Below, piece by piece: positions 26,562 to 35,173 of a stretch of DNA of 64,000 nucleotides. Position 1 is the first letter of the stretch. Every line of letters starts with the position of its first letter. A program made the translations under genes and the position numbers. A model generated the notes under the pieces. It was not told the origin of the DNA. It made no database searches and worked only from the letters and a program-made list of their open reading frames with translations. Source of the DNA: Candidatus Margulisiibacteriota bacterium (GTDB lineage: Bacteria > Margulisbacteria > Riflemargulisbacteria > GWF2-39-127); the NCBI GenBank assembly GCA_003242895.1, contig QKMY01000062.1, positions 1 to 64,000 of the forward strand, written 5' to 3'.

Positions 26562-26753
26562 ATGTTAATTCTCGTTGGTTTATTATCGCTTATCGCTATA
26601 GGAATCGGAACAATGCTCATTAATCTCTCAGAAGGGGATAATACAGTAAGTATGGTCTCATTCTGGGTTGGCATATTAGTTGTCATCGGAAGTCTTTACT
26701 TTGTAGTCCTTACCCTCATAAACCCTTCTGTCATCACAGGAACTGCTCTTTAA
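26562..26753 (+). CDS. small two-helix membrane protein
   Basis: A 63-residue hydrophobic protein with two predicted membrane helices (about 2-20 and 30-52) joined by a short polar loop with SEGDN. GGTGGA lies seven bases before the ATG, which supports translation. No family is recognised. It sits alone between the Gld group and the MerR-DegV gene, and it could be a non-functional open frame. Confidence 0.5.
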   Translation: MLILVGLLSLIAIGIGTMLINLSEGDNTVSMVSFWVGILVVIGSLYFVVLTLINPSVITGTAL

Positions 26754-26881
26754 ATATTTTTTTGGCATTTTATTAACGTCAAATAATAATACGGTCCAAT
26801 TATTAACTATAATTTTTAATAAATTTAGGCTATACTTTATGCGAAAATACAATTGATTGATTTTGAAAGGATATGAAAACT

Positions 26882-27991
26882 ATGGATAATCGAAAATATT
26901 ATAAAATAAGTGAAATATCCGATATTCTTAAAATAACTACAAGAACTATACGCTATTACGAGCAGGAAGGACTCTTAAGCTCAGTAACCAGGACTCCTGG
27001 CGGGATGAGGCTTTTTACCGAAAAAGATGTTGAGTTAATTAAACAAATACGAGGTTTACAAAAAGATGAATTTCTCTCGTTAACACAGATAAAAGAACAA
27101 CTGACAAACGAATCCGTAGAGAATATAGATCAGGAAGAAAACATTGTCATCGTTACGGACAGCACAGCTTCTCTACCAAAAATGATAATCGATGACCTGA
27201 ACATCCGGATAATCCCACTTAATATCATACTCGATGGGAAAACGTATAAAGATGGGGTCGACATTAATGCTATCGATTTTTTTAATAAAGTGAACGGTAG
27301 TAATTACAAAGCAACGACGGCCCCGCCTTCGCAAGAGTCATTGGTTCAGCTCTACCAAAGTCTGGCAAAGTCCGGATACACAAAAATTTTATCAATTCAT
27401 ATCGCCAACCATTGGAGTGAGACCTTCGCTACCGCGCAGTCAGCGGCAAAGCAAGTCAGCAACGTTCACATCGAAGTGGTTGATTCATTTAACACAGGAT
27501 TGGGAATGGGACTTTTGGCCTATGTTGCAGCAAAGATGGCTAAAGAGAAAAAAAAATTTTCATATATAATCGCAGAAATTAAAGAAAAAAGAAAACGTTG
27601 CTGGCAAATCATGTACATCAATTCTCTTGATTATTTCATTCAGGGTGTAGATAAAACAACTATTCAAGGAGAGCTATTAAATACCTTACTGGATTACAAA
27701 CCCATTTTATTCTACAACCCGGAATACGGAAAATTCACTGTCACCGACCGCACGAATAATCCGGAAGAAGCGGTGACGAAACTGCTCAAATCCATCAAAG
27801 ATTACGAAAAAGAATACGGACGGATCTTCCGGTATGTAGGCATTACCCATAGTTATTTTTACCAGGAAGCATACGAACTTATGAAAAGGATTAAAGCTAC
27901 ATTTCCTTATGTAAACGTTATTATCGCTGAAGCATCGCCGATAATAAATACCTATGTTGGATTTTATTCAATGAGCATGAGTATATGTTAG
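26882..27991 (+). CDS. MerR-type DNA-binding domain fused to a DegV fatty-acid-binding domain
   Basis: About 369 residues. The first 75 are a MerR winged helix (KISEISDILKITTRTIRYYEQEG, then TPGGMRLFTEKDVELI). After a short acidic linker, from about residue 88 onward, is a DegV/FakB domain: VTDSTASLPK, the IIPLNIILDGKTYKDGVD block, TTAPPS and EVVDSFNTGLGMGLL. DegV/FakB proteins bind a single fatty acid. The usual SGT motif, whose serine contacts the carboxylate, reads SET here. The gene lies directly upstream of the fatty-acid operon, so a lipid-responsive regulator is a natural inference. ATG at 26873 also fits but would abut the AAAGGA site; 26882 has looser spacing, so the start is uncertain. 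Confidence 0.88.
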   Translation: MDNRKYYKISEISDILKITTRTIRYYEQEGLLSSVTRTPGGMRLFTEKDVELIKQIRGLQKDEFLSLTQIKEQLTNESVENIDQEENIVIVTDSTASLPKMIIDDLNIRIIPLNIILDGKTYKDGVDINAIDFFNKVNGSNYKATTAPPSQESLVQLYQSLAKSGYTKILSIHIANHWSETFATAQSAAKQVSNVHIEVVDSFNTGLGMGLLAYVAAKMAKEKKKFSYIIAEIKEKRKRCWQIMYINSLDYFIQGVDKTTIQGELLNTLLDYKPILFYNPEYGKFTVTDRTNNPEEAVTKLLKSIKDYEKEYGRIFRYVGITHSYFYQEAYELMKRIKATFPYVNVIIAEASPIINTYVGFYSMSMSIC

Positions 27992-28126
27992 CGGGTGTAA
28001 AATCAGAATCGGACTTTCACCGCGAACAAAAAATATCTTATCAATTTTTCTTTTTAGAGCTGCCGGACACGTCTGTCACGCTGAGAGCGTAGTTCATACG
28101 ATCAGCCCGGAGAATACTCAGCGTAT

Positions 28127-28210
28127 TCAGGTAACAATCCTGCCATCAACCAGGTGAACCTGGCGAGCCAGACTGGCAAAACCCTGATCATGGGTCACCA
28201 TACGTATTGA
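28127..28210 (-). pseudogene. C-terminal remnant of a MacB/LolD-type ABC ATPase
   Basis: On the minus strand a 27-codon open piece reads MVTHDQGFASLARQVHLVDG and then RIVT before a stop. This is the H-loop region and C terminus of a LolD/MacB-type ATPase. It is bounded upstream by a stop at 28213-28211 and no Walker A or signature motif is present, so it is a fossil. GC content is higher than in the surrounding DNA. Confidence 0.7.
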
Positions 28211-28219
28211 CTATTCATG

Positions 28220-28249
28220 TTGACAACTAACAAAAACGTACTATATAAT
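28220..28249 (+). promoter_or_regulatory. near-consensus promoter of the yceD-fab operon
   Basis: TTGACA (28220-28225), 18-base spacer, TATAAT (28244-28249): both hexamers are perfect. A GTTGACAAC palindrome covers the -35 box, and AAACG/CGTTT arms (28234-28238 and 28257-28261) flank the -10. Either could be an operator, which is speculative. MerR proteins usually favour promoters with longer spacers of 19-20 bases. Confidence 0.75.
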
Positions 28250-28269
28250 GCTTAGGCGTTTCAAGATCA

Positions 28270-28821
28270 ATGACAAAGAAGGCCACCCTAGTGAAAATTG
28301 ATTTATCTTCTATCCTCAAAGAGGTTGGAAGCAAACAGCATATTGAGATATCAGAGGCCATGGATTTTCATGATGAGCCTTTGGAGTTAACGAAACCGGT
28401 CAATGTCAACGCTGACATTACTAATACTGGAAAATCAATACTGCTTAAGGGAGTCGTTAGTACAGAAATCAAACTTGATTGCGGAAGATGCTTAAATAAA
28501 TATAATTTCCCGCTACATTTTCGAATAGAAGAGCAATACTGTAAAAACAGCAAAGACTATAAAGACATTACAGGTGAAATAGAGTTAACCGATGAAGACT
28601 TTGTCTATTTAATAGAAGAAGACAATACTATTGACCTTTATGAAATTATAAGGCAAAATATTATAGCACAGATACCAATAAAACCCCTTTGCAGCCTAGA
28701 TTGTATAGGAATACAAGTAATAACCGATACTAAAGAGGAAATAGATCCTCGGTTTGCAAAGCTGAAAGAGTTTAAAGAGCGTCATTTAAAAGATAAAAAT
28801 AATGAATGGAGGAATAATTAA
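28270..28821 (+). CDS. yceD: YceD/DUF177 family protein
   Basis: A 183-residue protein of the DUF177 family, almost always encoded just before rpmF and the plsX-fab genes, as here. Landmarks are the KLDCGRCLN and IKPLCSLDC cysteine pairs, typical of the family and probably a metal site. In several bacteria the gene affects 23S rRNA maturation, but the mechanism is not settled. It is the first gene of the fatty-acid operon and abuts rpmF without a gap. Confidence 0.9.
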   Translation: MTKKATLVKIDLSSILKEVGSKQHIEISEAMDFHDEPLELTKPVNVNADITNTGKSILLKGVVSTEIKLDCGRCLNKYNFPLHFRIEEQYCKNSKDYKDITGEIELTDEDFVYLIEEDNTIDLYEIIRQNIIAQIPIKPLCSLDCIGIQVITDTKEEIDPRFAKLKEFKERHLKDKNNEWRNN

Positions 28822-29013
28822 GTGGCAGTACCTAAACATCGACATTCTAATGCGAGAACAAGATCTCGTCGAGCACATTGGAAAATAACAATCCCGGAAT
28901 CTACAAAATGTCCGGCATGTAACGAAGTAATAAGACCATATACAGCTTGCTCTAATTGTGGACAATACAAAGGAAGACAAATTCTTACCACAAAAAGCAG
29001 TAAGGAGCAATAG
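28822..29013 (+). CDS. rpmF: 50S ribosomal protein L32
   Basis: A 63-residue ribosomal protein. The N terminus AVPKHRHSNARTRSRRAHWK is diagnostic. The zinc-ribbon form is present: CPAC then CSNCG. The start is GTG, immediately after the yceD stop (TAAGTG). The downstream plsX starts after 7 bases. The yceD-rpmF-plsX order is conserved across many phyla. Confidence 0.97.
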   Translation: MAVPKHRHSNARTRSRRAHWKITIPESTKCPACNEVIRPYTACSNCGQYKGRQILTTKSSKEQ

Positions 29014-29020
29014 CTAAATA

Positions 29021-30004
29021 ATGAGACTGGCTGTAGATGCGATGGGGGGAGACAATGCCCCAGCTGCAGTAGTTGAAGGGTCAGTTAAAGCAGCAAAAGC
29101 CTACAAGGTAGAAATTGTCCTTGTAGGGAGAAAAGATGACATCCAACATGAGCTAAACAAATACTCATACCCGAATGATTTAATTTCAATCCACCATGCT
29201 TCCGAAATTATTTTAATGGATGAAAGTCCTGTTGCTGCTATAAAACAAAAAAAGGACTCATCTATTAATGTAGCAATAAACCTGCTAAAAACCAAGCAAG
29301 TAGATGCCGTTATATCTTCCGGCAACACTGGCGCATATATGACAAGCGCTCTCCTGAATATCGGAAGGATACACGGAATCGAACGACCGGCTATCGCTAC
29401 ACTAATTCCCACTCATAATTCAAAAACCATGTTCCTCGACATGGGTGCCAATGTTGATTGTAAACCTAAACATCTCTACCAATTCTCACTTATGGGTAAT
29501 GTATTTGCAAAAGAAGTTTTAGGCATCGCCCACCCCAAAATAGCATTATTAAATATTGGAGAAGAAGAAGAAAAAGGCAATGAGCTTACATTTGCAACCT
29601 ACAAATTATTAAAAGCCTGTAAAGAGATAAACTTTATAGGGAATATCGAAGGAAAAGATGTTCTCACAGGCCGTGCTGACATAATCATTTGTGATGGCTT
29701 TGTCGGAAATATGCTGCTCAAGTTCGGAGAAGGATTGGGGCTCTATCTGGGTAACATTCTAAAGAAAGAAATCAAAAACAGCATTTTCGCAAAAATCGGC
29801 GCTGTATTCCTATATCCGTCATTACAGCGCATAAGAAAATTCATAGACTACGATGAATATGGAGGCGCCCTTCTTTTAGGCATTAACGGTATCTGCATTA
29901 AAGCCCACGGCAGAGCTAACGAAAAGGCATTCCAGAATGCTATAAAGGTAGCAATTGATTCAGTCGATCACAAAATAATTGATATTATCAAAAAGTCATA
30001 CTAA
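29021..30004 (+). CDS. plsX: phosphate acyltransferase PlsX
   Basis: A 327-residue peripheral membrane enzyme that turns acyl-ACP and phosphate into acyl-phosphate for PlsY, starting phospholipid synthesis. The N-terminal MRLAVDAMGGDNAP is the hallmark motif. SSGNTGAYMTSALLNIGRI and DGFVGNMLLKFGEGL are further conserved blocks. The operon links ribosome assembly (rpmF), phospholipid synthesis and FASII. Confidence 0.97.
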   Translation: MRLAVDAMGGDNAPAAVVEGSVKAAKAYKVEIVLVGRKDDIQHELNKYSYPNDLISIHHASEIILMDESPVAAIKQKKDSSINVAINLLKTKQVDAVISSGNTGAYMTSALLNIGRIHGIERPAIATLIPTHNSKTMFLDMGANVDCKPKHLYQFSLMGNVFAKEVLGIAHPKIALLNIGEEEEKGNELTFATYKLLKACKEINFIGNIEGKDVLTGRADIIICDGFVGNMLLKFGEGLGLYLGNILKKEIKNSIFAKIGAVFLYPSLQRIRKFIDYDEYGGALLLGINGICIKAHGRANEKAFQNAIKVAIDSVDHKIIDIIKKSY

Positions 30005-30023
30005 CCAGGAAGAAGGTTGAATA

Positions 30024-31025
30024 ATGGCAGAAAACAAAATCTCTGCAGGTATTATTGGTGTTGGCTCTTGTGTACCGCCAAAAGTTGTAACAAATGATGA
30101 CATTGCAAAGATGGGGCTCGAAACTTCCGATGAATGGATTCGTGCACGTACCGGTATCGGAGAAAGAAGGCTTGCTGACAACCTCAGCACATCTGACCTG
30201 GCCCTTCAGGCATCAATAAATGCACTAAAAAGCGCAAACAAAAGACCTGAAGAAATTGACCTTATAATTACTGCGACCTGTACTCCCGATCATCCGCTAT
30301 TTCCTTCCGTAGCCTGCATAATCCAAGATAAACTTGGGGCCAAAAACGCAGCTGCATTTGACCTGTCTGCTGCTTGTTCCGGATTTGTTTATGCGCTAGC
30401 CACCGCATCTCAATTTATTGAAGCCGGAAGTTTTAAAAACATTCTTGTCATTGGGGCTGATACTCTCGCAAAAAACGTCGATTGGACAGATCGTGGTACC
30501 TGTATATTATTCGGAGATGCCGCAGGAGCAGTAATCCTATCGGCCGTTCCTCACGGCGAAGGGATTCTTTCATGGACTTTGGGAGCACAAGGTTCAGGCG
30601 GCGATTTGCTTATTATTCCGAATGGGGGATCAAGAACTCCCCTTACTCCTGAAAATATTACAGAAAGAAATCACTATATTAAAATGGATGGAAGGGCGGT
30701 TTTTAAATTTGCTGTCTCCATCGTTATCGATTCTATCGAAAAGAGTCTGTCAAAAGCAGGGCTCTCAAAGAAAAATATCGATTACTTTATTCCTCATCAG
30801 GCGAACAAACGAATAATTGACTTTGCTGCCGAGCGGCTAGGCTTGTCCGAAGAAAAAGTCTGTGTTAATATCATGAATTACGGAAATACCTCATCAGCAT
30901 CTATACCTCTTGCTCTTGACGAAGCGGTTACTGCAGGAAAAGTAAAAAAAGGAGATTTGGTTGCCATTATGGGCTTTGGTGGGGGTCTGACTTGGGGATC
31001 TGCTATTTTCAGATGGATGGCATAA
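30024..31025 (+). CDS. fabH: 3-oxoacyl-ACP synthase III
   Basis: Initiates fatty-acid synthesis by condensing acetyl-CoA or another acyl-CoA with malonyl-ACP. It has 333 residues. The Cys-His-Asn triad is Cys118 in AFDLSAACSGFV, the His in FIPHQANKR (about 251) and the Asn in NYGNTSSAS (about 281). Branched or straight primer preference cannot be read from the sequence. A ribosome site (AGAAGG) precedes the ATG after an 18-base gap. Confidence 0.97.
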   Translation: MAENKISAGIIGVGSCVPPKVVTNDDIAKMGLETSDEWIRARTGIGERRLADNLSTSDLALQASINALKSANKRPEEIDLIITATCTPDHPLFPSVACIIQDKLGAKNAAAFDLSAACSGFVYALATASQFIEAGSFKNILVIGADTLAKNVDWTDRGTCILFGDAAGAVILSAVPHGEGILSWTLGAQGSGGDLLIIPNGGSRTPLTPENITERNHYIKMDGRAVFKFAVSIVIDSIEKSLSKAGLSKKNIDYFIPHQANKRIIDFAAERLGLSEEKVCVNIMNYGNTSSASIPLALDEAVTAGKVKKGDLVAIMGFGGGLTWGSAIFRWMA

Positions 31026-31128
31026 CAAGATAATAGGCACATCAAAAATATGCAACAGCCAAATACGAGTACGTTTTTTTTTAAGAAAAAAGAGAGATTC
31101 ATTAAATAAAAGGAAGGGGCATTATTAT

Positions 31129-32289
31129 ATGATGGATTATGGCTTAACTGAAGAACAAAAAATGATCAGAGATTTAGCAGCAAAAATTGCTAATGAGAGA
31201 GTACTCCCGGCAAGGGCAGAACTCGACGAAAATGGAGAATTTCCTTGGGAAATCATGAATTGCTGCGCAGAAGCAGGCTTATTCGGGATCTATATCCCAG
31301 AAGAGTACGGCGGTTTTGGTGCAGGAGCATTCGAGTCAATTCTTGCAATAGAAGAATTAAGCAAAGCATGTATCGGTGTATCGGTTTCTTATGCAGCTAG
31401 CGGATTGGGAAGTTATTCAATATTATTATTCGGGACCGAAGAACAAAAGAAAAAATATTTACCTGATATAGCAGCAGGGAAAAAACTAGCAGCATTCGGT
31501 CTTACCGAAGCAAACGCAGGAAGCGATGCCGGTGGCATTCAAACCACGGCAGTCCTTGATGGGAACGAATATGTTATCAATGGTACCAAACAATGGATCA
31601 CGAACGGCGGAGAAGCAGAAACTTACACCGTTGTTGCGATGACAAACAAAGCCAAAGGCGCCAGAGGAGCGAGCACCTTTATTATTGAAAAAGGCACACC
31701 AGGGTTTTCTTTCGGAAAAAAAGAAAACAAAATGGGTATAAGAACATCCGCAACTCGAGAACTCGTATTCGAAAACTGCAGAATTCCTAAAGAAAATATT
31801 CTAGGGAAAGAAGGTATGGGGTTTCTTATTGCAATGAAAACCTTAGATATGTCACGACCAGGTATCGGAGTTCAAGGTGTAGGGCTTGCTCAGGGTGCAC
31901 TTGATTTAGCTGTCCAATATGCCAGAGAGCGCGTTCAATTCGGCAAACCGATTATTGCAAACCAGGCCGTACAACATATGCTTGCAGATATGGCAATGCA
32001 GACTGAAGCAGCCAGAGCTCTCGTATATGCAACAACACGTTTTATGGACGCAGACAGCGGCAGCTATTCCAAAGAGTCAGCTATGAGCAAATGCTTTGCG
32101 GCTGATGTAGCGATGAAAGTTACTACCGATGCCGTTCAGATCCTTGGCGGGTATGGCTATATGAAAGAATATCCTGCTGAAAAGATGATGAGAGATGCAA
32201 AGATTCTTCAGATTTATGAAGGAACAAATCAGATTCAACGAAATGTAATAGCACAATGTCTAGTCAAAGAAGCAGCATCTAAAAAATAA
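31129..32289 (+). CDS. acyl-CoA dehydrogenase (short-chain/butyryl type)
   Basis: A 386-residue FAD enzyme that interconverts acyl- and enoyl-CoA. Signature blocks are GLTEANAGSDAGG (FAD/substrate), QWITNGG and the C-terminal QIYEGTNQIQRNVIA, in which Glu364 is the catalytic base typical of short- and medium-chain enzymes. etfB and etfA follow directly, so electrons go to or come from EtfAB. Its placement inside a fatty-acid synthesis operon is unusual. It could reduce enoyl groups, as Bcd-Etf does in butyrate formers, or carry out beta-oxidation. Confidence 0.93.
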   Translation: MMDYGLTEEQKMIRDLAAKIANERVLPARAELDENGEFPWEIMNCCAEAGLFGIYIPEEYGGFGAGAFESILAIEELSKACIGVSVSYAASGLGSYSILLFGTEEQKKKYLPDIAAGKKLAAFGLTEANAGSDAGGIQTTAVLDGNEYVINGTKQWITNGGEAETYTVVAMTNKAKGARGASTFIIEKGTPGFSFGKKENKMGIRTSATRELVFENCRIPKENILGKEGMGFLIAMKTLDMSRPGIGVQGVGLAQGALDLAVQYARERVQFGKPIIANQAVQHMLADMAMQTEAARALVYATTRFMDADSGSYSKESAMSKCFAADVAMKVTTDAVQILGGYGYMKEYPAEKMMRDAKILQIYEGTNQIQRNVIAQCLVKEAASKK

Positions 32290-32300
32290 ATTAATTTCAG

Positions 32301-32330
32301 GGGGCAAAATAATATTTGCCCCTTTCGTTA
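32301..32330 (+). terminator. hairpin between acd and etfB (attenuator-like)
   Basis: GGGGCAAA (32301-32308) and TTTGCCCC (32315-32322) form a perfect 8-bp stem with a six-base loop, followed by TTTCGTTATT. It may partially terminate transcription or stabilise mRNA ends, since the genes downstream appear to belong to the same operon. Confidence 0.6.
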
Positions 32331-32353
32331 TTCATAACGAGGAGGATATATTC

Positions 32354-33139
32354 GTGGATATTATTGTATGTATAAAACAAGTTCCTGATACAAGCGACGT
32401 TAAAATCAATCCTGAAACCAATACATTAATGAGAGAAGGGGTTCCCAGCATAACGAATCCATTCGATGAAAATGCAATTGAAGCTGCTCTGCATCTCAAA
32501 GAAAAAGTTGGAGGCAACGTAACTGTCGTCAGTATGGGCCCACCGCAAGTTGAAAGTGCTCTGAGAGACGCTATAGCTTTAGGGGTAGATAATACCGTAC
32601 TAATAAGCGATCGCGCGTTTGCAGGCGCAGACACTTGGGCTACATCGTATACCTTGGCGAAAGGCATAGAAACCCTTGGCAAATACGATTTAATAATCTT
32701 CGGCAAACAAGCAATTGATGGAGATACAGCACAGGTTGGACCGGGGGTGGCAGAATTTTTGAATATCCCGGTAGTTACCTACGTAAGAAAAATAGTTGAA
32801 GTTAAAGACAACATAATAACCGTTGAGCGAATGTTTGAAGATGGCTATGAAGTTATTGACATCAAACTTCCTTGTGCAATAACTGTACTTAAAGAAATTA
32901 ACACAATAAGAATGCCATCCCTCAAAGGAAAAATGAAGGCAAAAACTGCGGTTATCGACAAACTGTCTGCCCAGGATATTAATGCAGATCTCTCATTGTG
33001 CGGACTTAACGGATCACCAACGCAAGTAGTCAAAATATTTACGCCGCCGCCAAAAGGCAAAAGAGAAATGCTGTGCGGAGAAATCTCAGAAACAGTTTCA
33101 TGTTTATGCCAAAAACTTAAAGATCTGAAAGCTATTTAG
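32354..33139 (+). CDS. etfB: electron transfer flavoprotein beta subunit
   Basis: A 261-residue partner of EtfA, a flavin/AMP-binding electron carrier. The N terminus MDIIVCIKQVPDTSDVKINPETNTLMREGVPSI... and the central FGKQAIDGDTAQVGPGVAEFL block are diagnostic. It starts with GTG after a strong GAGGAGG site. It sits between the acyl-CoA dehydrogenase gene and etfA. Whether this Etf is bifurcating depends on a second FAD site that I cannot verify by eye. Confidence 0.95.
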   Translation: MDIIVCIKQVPDTSDVKINPETNTLMREGVPSITNPFDENAIEAALHLKEKVGGNVTVVSMGPPQVESALRDAIALGVDNTVLISDRAFAGADTWATSYTLAKGIETLGKYDLIIFGKQAIDGDTAQVGPGVAEFLNIPVVTYVRKIVEVKDNIITVERMFEDGYEVIDIKLPCAITVLKEINTIRMPSLKGKMKAKTAVIDKLSAQDINADLSLCGLNGSPTQVVKIFTPPPKGKREMLCGEISETVSCLCQKLKDLKAI

Positions 33140-33150
33140 GAGGACAAAAT

Positions 33151-34323
33151 ATGGGTATTTCAGTTAATGATAATTGTATAGGTTGCAGCCTTTGCGTTAG
33201 AGTCTGTCCTTTTGGTGCAATAGTTATCGAAGAAGAAAAGGCAATCATTGCTGACAATTGCACTCTTTGCGGCTCATGTGAATCAGTCTGCAAATTCAAG
33301 GCAATCACGATAGAACGAAATGAAATGACTGCCAAAGACCTTAATGAATATAAAGGAGTCTGGGTATTTGCCGAACAGCGCGAAGGAAAGCTGCAAGAAG
33401 TATCACTCGAACTACTTGGCGAAGGAAAAAAACTAGCCGCAGAATTAGGAGTTGAGCTTTCTGCCGTAATTTTTGGCGACAATGTTTCACAGGCAGCGAA
33501 AGAACTGATTGAATACGGAGCACAAAACGTTTATATGGCTGAGAATCCTCAATTAAAGAATTTTGCTGTAGAATCTTACACTGATGTTATGAGCGATCTC
33601 ATTAAAAAGTTTAAACCGGAAATAGTACTCGCAGGAGCAACCAGCGTCGGACGCGCATTTATTCCTCGAGTTGCAATCCGGGTTAAAACAGGACTCACAG
33701 CTGACTGTACAGAACTGGCAATTGACGAGAAAAAAAGATTACTTTTACAAACACGACCGGCATTTGGCGGCAATATTATGGCAACAATAATATGCCCGAA
33801 TCACAGACCGCAAATGGCAACAATTCGTCACAAAGTATTTAAAAAAGCAACGAAAGACAGCGCACATCAAGGAAAAATCGTGTCGTTCACACCAAATATA
33901 ACCAGCAACCTCGTTACGGTAAAAGAAGTCGTTTACGAAATGCAAAACAAAATTAACATTTCAGAAGCAGATATTATTGTTTCTGGAGGAAGAGGGATAG
34001 GTAAGCCGGAAGGATTTACACTTCTTGAGCAGCTTGCTAAGGTATTAAACGGAGCTATCGGGGCAAGCCGTGCCACAGTTGACGCCGGGTGGATACCTGC
34101 CTACCATCAAGTAGGCCAGACAGGGAAAACTGTTTGTCCGAAACTTTATATAGCCTGCGGAATATCAGGGGCAATTCAACATCTTGCCGGGATGCAGAGT
34201 TCTGACATTATTATCGCCATCAATAAAGATCCGGGCGCTCCGATATTTAACGTAGCTACATTCGGTATTGTTGGTGATCTCTACGAAATTATACCCGCGA
34301 TGCTAAAGGAGTTAAATAAATAA
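33151..34323 (+). CDS. etfA: electron transfer flavoprotein alpha subunit with N-terminal 2[4Fe-4S] ferredoxin domain
   Basis: A 390-residue EtfA. Residues 1-55 form a bacterial ferredoxin domain with two complete cluster motifs: Cys9/12/15/19 (CIGCSLCVRVCP) and Cys37/40/43/47 (CTLCGSCESVCK). The Etf body follows, with the FAD-binding C-terminal block GRGIGKPEG...GASRATVDAGWIPAYHQVGQTGKTVCP. Ferredoxin-fused EtfA proteins occur in anaerobes and allow direct exchange with low-potential carriers, which hints at an anaerobic life style. The fabD gene starts 2 bases after the stop. Confidence 0.95.
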   Translation: MGISVNDNCIGCSLCVRVCPFGAIVIEEEKAIIADNCTLCGSCESVCKFKAITIERNEMTAKDLNEYKGVWVFAEQREGKLQEVSLELLGEGKKLAAELGVELSAVIFGDNVSQAAKELIEYGAQNVYMAENPQLKNFAVESYTDVMSDLIKKFKPEIVLAGATSVGRAFIPRVAIRVKTGLTADCTELAIDEKKRLLLQTRPAFGGNIMATIICPNHRPQMATIRHKVFKKATKDSAHQGKIVSFTPNITSNLVTVKEVVYEMQNKINISEADIIVSGGRGIGKPEGFTLLEQLAKVLNGAIGASRATVDAGWIPAYHQVGQTGKTVCPKLYIACGISGAIQHLAGMQSSDIIIAINKDPGAPIFNVATFGIVGDLYEIIPAMLKELNK

Positions 34324-34324
34324 C

Positions 34325-35173
34325 ATGAAGACTGCTTTCGTTTTTCCAGGACAGGGATCTCAATTTGTAGGGATGGGAAAAGACCTTCCAAACCAGGAAA
34401 TTTTTGACCAGGCAAATAACGTTTTAGGATTTGATCTAAAACAACTATGCTTAAACGGTCCTGAAGATGCACTAAAGCTAACCCAGAATGCTCAGCCGGC
34501 AATTTTTACTGTAAGCTATATGCAATTCAAGCTACAAGAGGTGCAACCGGACATCGTAGCCGGACATAGTCTCGGTGAATATACCGCACTTTGCGCCGCA
34601 GGAGTGCTGGATTTTGAAACAGCGCTCACTCTCATACGTGTCCGTGGGCAACTTATGGAAAAAGCTGTTCCTGCTGGACAAGGAACGATGGCAGCCATAC
34701 TCGGAATGGATCAGGAATCGCTCAAAAAAGTCTGTGATTCGGTTGACGGCAAAGCACAAATTGCAAACTATAATTCCCCCGGACAAATTGTTATTTCGGG
34801 AACAACTGACGCTATAAAAAAGTGTTGTATTCTAATTTCTGACACTTATGGGAAAAAAGCAATTCCACTACCAGTAAGTGGCCCCTTTCATTCTCAATTA
34901 ATGAAGCCCGCTGCAGAACAATTTCGTGATTATCTAGATAAAGCTCCATTCAATGAACCAAAGATTCCGATTATCATGAACGTAACCGCCGATTATTTAA
35001 CATCCGCCAGCCTAACAAAAGAACTGTTGGTAAAGCAGCTATACTCATCCGTATTATGGCAGCAATCAATAGAAAAAATGCTTACGGCAGGAGTAGTAAC
35101 ATTCACAGAGATTGGTCCGGGCAAAGTTCTTTCCGGACTTATCAATAAAATCAAAAAGGAGTGGTCCAAATGA
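34325..35173 (+). CDS. fabD: malonyl-CoA:ACP transacylase
   Basis: Loads malonyl groups onto ACP for chain extension. It has 282 residues, slightly short for the family. FVFPGQGSQ at the N terminus, the nucleophile Ser82 in AGHSLGEYTALCA and the LPVSGPFHS histidine block are all intact. The stop overlaps the fabG start (ATGA). Confidence 0.97.
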   Translation: MKTAFVFPGQGSQFVGMGKDLPNQEIFDQANNVLGFDLKQLCLNGPEDALKLTQNAQPAIFTVSYMQFKLQEVQPDIVAGHSLGEYTALCAAGVLDFETALTLIRVRGQLMEKAVPAGQGTMAAILGMDQESLKKVCDSVDGKAQIANYNSPGQIVISGTTDAIKKCCILISDTYGKKAIPLPVSGPFHSQLMKPAAEQFRDYLDKAPFNEPKIPIIMNVTADYLTSASLTKELLVKQLYSSVLWQQSIEKMLTAGVVTFTEIGPGKVLSGLINKIKKEWSK

